Shown: piece by piece, positions 7,168 through 9,384 of the stretch
Position numbering within the stretch: position 1 is the first letter of the stretch
Layout: each line of letters opens with the position of its first letter
Assembly (NCBI GenBank): GCA_937907435.1
Contig: CALCIA010000095.1
Location: 1-9,384 of the forward strand
Source: an uncultured Actinomycetes bacterium
GTDB taxonomy: Bacteria > Actinomycetota > Thermoleophilia > Solirubrobacterales > 70-9
DNA length: 9,384 nt
Direction: 5' to 3'
Notes under the pieces: model-generated
Told to the model about the DNA's origin: nothing
Database searches by the model: none
What the model saw: the letters and a program-made list of their open reading frames with translations, nothing else
Made by a program: the position numbers and the translations under genes

Positions 7168-7220
7168 CGATCGCGAACCCGCCCTTTGTGTCCTCACCAC
7201 AAAGGGGCTACGTTCGATCG
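7168..7220. promoter_or_regulatory. Palindromic operator between carboxylase operon and regulator gene
   Basis: The core is a perfect dyad, CCCTTTGTG (7182-7190) and CACAAAGGG (7198-7206), with a seven-base spacer. A second symmetric pair, CGATCG at 7168-7173 and 7215-7220, shares the same centre (7194), giving a nested 53-bp structure. The core overlaps the regulator's own -35 and spacer and lies upstream of the carboxylase promoter. The likely ligand is the adjacent PucR-type protein, which would repress itself and activate or repress the operon. CGATCG is common in such genomes, so the outer arms are less certain than the core. Confidence 0.7.
7186..7214 (+). promoter_or_regulatory. Putative promoter of the regulator-dehydrogenase pair
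   Basis: TTGTGT (7186-7191) and TACGTT (7209-7214) are spaced by 17 bases. The -10 ends six bases before the ATG at 7221, so the transcript would begin on the start codon. The promoter lies inside the palindromic operator, which suggests autoregulation. Confidence 0.55.
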
Positions 7221-8468
7221 ATGGCACGAGCCTCGGCGATCCCCTCGCCGCCCGCCGCCGGTCGCGGCGAGGTCGAAGCGATCGTGGACATCCTCGGCGC
7301 CGAGGTCGACCAGATCGCGACGGTGCTCACCGACACCATCCACGGGCACCTCGAGGAGCTCGACGACGACATGCGCAGCTGGACGCTGCAGAGCACCCGG
7401 GCGAACCTCGGCGTGATCGTGACGATGATGCGCGAGGGGGCCGAGCCGAGCACCGCGGAGCCGCCGCCGGAGGCGATCGGCTATGCCAAGGAGTACGTCG
7501 TCCGCGGGCTCGACCTGGTCCTGCTGCAGCGTGCCTACCGCACCGCCCAGGGCGTCTTCGCCGAGATCATCCTGGCGCGGCTGCGCGCCACCACCGACGA
7601 CCCCGATCGGCTGACCGGGGCGATGACCTTCTTCAACGCCTGGGTCTTCGCCTGGATCGAGGCGATCGAGCGGCGGCTCACCGACATCTACATGGGCGAG
7701 CGCGAGCAGTGGGTCCGCGGCGCCGCCGCCGTGCGCGCCGCCGAGGTGCGGGCGCTGCTGTCGGGCAAGGCGGCCGACCCGGCGGCGGTCAGCCTGCGGC
7801 TCGGCTACGAGCTCGGCCGCCACCACGTCGGCTACATCGTCTGGAGCGAGGAGGTGGGCGAGCGGCCGGGCGACGCCGGGGCCCTCTTCGCGGCGATGGA
7901 GCGGGCGGCGGCGGCGATCGCCGAGTCGCTCGGGGCGGGGCCGCCGCTGACCGTCGCCGAGGGCCGGCACCTCGCCTGCTGGGCGGGACGGCGCGAGCCC
8001 CTCGACCTGGCGCGGCTGCGGCTGCCGAAGTCCGCCGCGGGCTCGCTGTCGGTGGCGGCGGGGACGCCCGCGGAGGGCGTCGAGGGCTTCGTCCTCAGCC
8101 ACCGCGAGGCGCTGGTCGCGCGCCGGGTGGCGCAGCTGCGCGGCGACGGCGCCGGGGCGCGCGCCTCCTACCCCGACCTCGCGCTCGAGGCGCTCCTGGT
8201 CGAGGACCCCGCCGCCGCCCGCCGCTTCGTCGCCCGCGAGCTGGGGCCGCTGGCGGCCCGCGACGACGCCACCGTGCGGGTCGTCTCCACCCTGGCGATC
8301 TTCCTCGAGGAGGGCGGCAGCTTCGTCGGCGCCGCCCGTCGCCTCGGCGTGCACTCGAACACGATCGCCTACCGCGTCCGGCGTGCCGAGGCGCGGCTCG
8401 GCCGGCCGGTGACCGAGCGCCAGCTGGAGCTACGCGTCGCCCTGCGGATCGCCGACCTCCTCGACTGA
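7221..8468 (+). CDS. PucR/CdaR-type transcriptional regulator with RsbRD-like N-terminal domain
   Basis: This 415-residue cytosolic DNA-binding protein has three apparent parts. An all-helical N-terminal region (about 15-160) resembles the RsbRD N-terminal type found in many actinobacterial PucR proteins. A middle region (about 170-310) sits where CdaR-type proteins carry a degenerate GGDEF-like domain. The C-terminal PucR helix-turn-helix spans about 350-400, with FLEEGGSFVGAARRLGVHSN (361-380) followed by TIAYRVRRAEARLG. No membrane segment is seen. PucR-family regulators often control catabolic operons next to them, here the divergent carboxylase operon. I chose ATG 7221 because a well-spaced promoter ends six bases before it. 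A GTG at 7188 is in frame but lies inside the operator and would precede the -10 box. The inducer is unknown, perhaps a ketone, an alcohol or their product. Confidence 0.85.
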   Translation: MARASAIPSPPAAGRGEVEAIVDILGAEVDQIATVLTDTIHGHLEELDDDMRSWTLQSTRANLGVIVTMMREGAEPSTAEPPPEAIGYAKEYVVRGLDLVLLQRAYRTAQGVFAEIILARLRATTDDPDRLTGAMTFFNAWVFAWIEAIERRLTDIYMGEREQWVRGAAAVRAAEVRALLSGKAADPAAVSLRLGYELGRHHVGYIVWSEEVGERPGDAGALFAAMERAAAAIAESLGAGPPLTVAEGRHLACWAGRREPLDLARLRLPKSAAGSLSVAAGTPAEGVEGFVLSHREALVARRVAQLRGDGAGARASYPDLALEALLVEDPAAARRFVARELGPLAARDDATVRVVSTLAIFLEEGGSFVGAARRLGVHSNTIAYRVRRAEARLGRPVTERQLELRVALRIADLLD

Positions 8469-8474
8469 GACCAG

Positions 8475-9299
8475 ATGACCGACGAGCCCGACACGACCTC
8501 CGCTGCTGCTGCTTCTGCTGCCGCCGCCGGGCGCCACGATGGCGGGCGCCTCCGCGGGCGCTCCGCGCTCGTCACCGGGGGCGGCCGCGGGATCGGTCGC
8601 GCCATCGCCCTCGGCATGGCGGCGGAGGGGGCGAAGGTGACCGTCCTGTCACGGACCGCCGCCGAGCTGGAAGCGGTGGTCGCCGAGGCGAAGGCGCTGG
8701 GCGGGGACGGCGCGGCGCTGGTCATCGACTGCATGGACGGCGCCGCCCTCAAACGCGCGGTCGCCGAGGCAGCCGACCGCGACGGGCTCGACATCCTCGT
8801 GAACAACGTCGGCGGCCTGATCGGTGCGCCGGAGCAGCTGACCGCCCTCGACCACGACGACGCCCTGTTCGAGCAGAACCTCCACCTCAACCTCACCAGC
8901 GCCTACTACGCGACCCGCGCCGCCTTGCCCGCCATGGTCGCGGGCGGCTACGGCCGGGTGATCAACATCGGCTCGGGCTACGCGGTCCACGGCGGCGGCG
9001 GCATCGCCTACAGCGCCGCGAAACACGGCCTGGTCGGCCTCACCCACTCCCTGGCCTGGCAGGTGCCGCCCGAGATCACCGTCAACTGCCTCTGCCCCGG
9101 CTGGACCAACACCGCGGTCCTCGACTGGAACGGCCCCGAAGGCGCCGCGGCAGCCGCCGCAAAGGCCCGCGTCCACTCGGTCCAAGGCCGCGTCCTCGAG
9201 CCCGAGGAGCTCGCCCCGATGGCCGTCCTCCTCGCCGGCGAGGGCGGTGGCGGGATCACCGGGCAGGTGATCAACGTGGACGGCGGCTACAAAGTGTGA
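8475..9299 (+). CDS. Short-chain dehydrogenase/reductase (SDR), likely NADP(H)-preferring
   Basis: This 274-residue classical SDR interconverts an alcohol and a carbonyl group. It has the nucleotide loop TGGGRGIG (34-41), NNVGG (110-114), helix-4 Asn139, and the catalytic Ser167, Tyr179 and Lys183 (YSAAK). It ends in the usual TGQVINVDGGY (262-272). Ser59-Arg60 after the second strand suggests NADP(H) rather than NAD(H), a tentative reading. It starts six bases after the regulator stop codon and is probably co-transcribed. Possible roles are a secondary-alcohol dehydrogenase supplying a ketone, or a 3-hydroxybutyrate-type dehydrogenase acting on the carboxylation product; the sequence does not decide. 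The first 25 residues are a low-complexity Ala/Ser extension encoded partly by a GCT-rich run, unlike the GCC/GCG alanine codons elsewhere. No later in-frame start precedes the nucleotide loop. Confidence 0.85.
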   Translation: MTDEPDTTSAAAASAAAAGRHDGGRLRGRSALVTGGGRGIGRAIALGMAAEGAKVTVLSRTAAELEAVVAEAKALGGDGAALVIDCMDGAALKRAVAEAADRDGLDILVNNVGGLIGAPEQLTALDHDDALFEQNLHLNLTSAYYATRAALPAMVAGGYGRVINIGSGYAVHGGGGIAYSAAKHGLVGLTHSLAWQVPPEITVNCLCPGWTNTAVLDWNGPEGAAAAAAKARVHSVQGRVLEPEELAPMAVLLAGEGGGGITGQVINVDGGYKV

Positions 9300-9315
9300 G
9301 CTGGCGGCCGAGGTA

Positions 9316-9344
9316 GGGGCGGAGGGTTGGAGGGAGGTCCTGGG
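9316..9344 (+). other. Potential G-quadruplex motif after the SDR gene
   Basis: Four G-runs (9316-9319, 9324-9326, 9332-9334, 9342-9344) are separated by loops of four, five and seven bases, meeting the usual G3+N1-7 rule. It lies on the mRNA-like strand between the SDR stop codon and the terminal hairpin. Such motifs are frequent by chance in GC-rich DNA. Confidence 0.35.
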
Positions 9345-9346
9345 CT

Positions 9347-9384
9347 CCTCATGGGGGTCCTGGCAGGCTGTGACCCCCATGAGG
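9347..9384. terminator. Perfect 13-bp inverted repeat at the window end, probable terminator
   Basis: CCTCATGGGGGTC (9347-9359) is exactly complementary to GACCCCCATGAGG (9372-9384) around a 12-base loop. It begins 47 bases after the SDR stop, a fitting place for a terminator. The window ends on the last base of the right arm, so neither further pairing nor a following T-tract can be seen. A mobile-element end or an operator for the next gene are alternatives. Confidence 0.55.

Noticed and set aside
7188..7220. GTG at 7188 as the regulator start, giving 426 residues
   Set aside because: It lies within the operator palindrome and upstream of the -10 box, and the extra 11 residues are palindrome-derived; ATG 7221 has ideal leaderless spacing.
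4993..7416. An 807-codon open frame on the plus strand opposite the carboxylase beta subunit
   Set aside because: It mirrors the GC-rich codon pattern of the beta subunit gene, has low-complexity V/D/L/R composition with no recognisable domain, and crosses the divergent promoter region.

Overview
The window is very GC-rich, with G/C at almost every third codon position. It has compact gene spacing and several starts that look leaderless: a TANNNT -10 box exactly six bases before the start codon. Together with the protein families present, this points to a high-GC actinobacterium. A deep-branching soil lineage such as Thermoleophilia/Solirubrobacterales is my guess; nothing in the sequence proves it. 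I see no rRNA, tRNA, CRISPR array, transposase or phage gene. No stretch above 300 bases lacks a gene.

Layout. Bases 1-171 are non-coding and hold a diverged two-copy tandem repeat. A soluble epoxide hydrolase (172-1125, minus) is divergent from a metal-site-degenerate amidohydrolase-2 family protein (1250-2059, plus). A 109-base convergent gap (2060-2168) holds a short repeat array and a hairpin. Next comes a two-gene minus-strand operon (7119 down to 2169) encoding an ATP-dependent ketone carboxylase of the acetone carboxylase type. The first gene encodes the ATP-using beta subunit (AcxA/HyuA-like). The second encodes a 932-residue protein in which the catalytic alpha subunit (AcxB/HyuB-like) is fused to the gamma subunit (AcxC-like). 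Divergent from the operon, across a 101-base promoter region with a clear palindromic operator, lies a PucR/CdaR-type regulator (7221-8468, plus). A short-chain dehydrogenase (8475-9299, plus) follows it after six bases. The window ends in a G-rich tract and a perfect 13-bp inverted repeat.

How the genes may work together (inference). The dehydrogenase could oxidise a secondary alcohol to a ketone, which the carboxylase would convert with bicarbonate and ATP to a beta-keto acid such as acetoacetate. The PucR-type protein is placed to control both directions through the palindrome. The epoxide hydrolase and amidohydrolase may belong to the same catabolic neighbourhood, but only their proximity suggests this.

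The most unusual element is the single-chain alpha-gamma carboxylase. It keeps the His/Asp/His set expected for the alpha-subunit manganese site but has only two cysteines in its gamma part, where a four-ligand zinc site would be expected.
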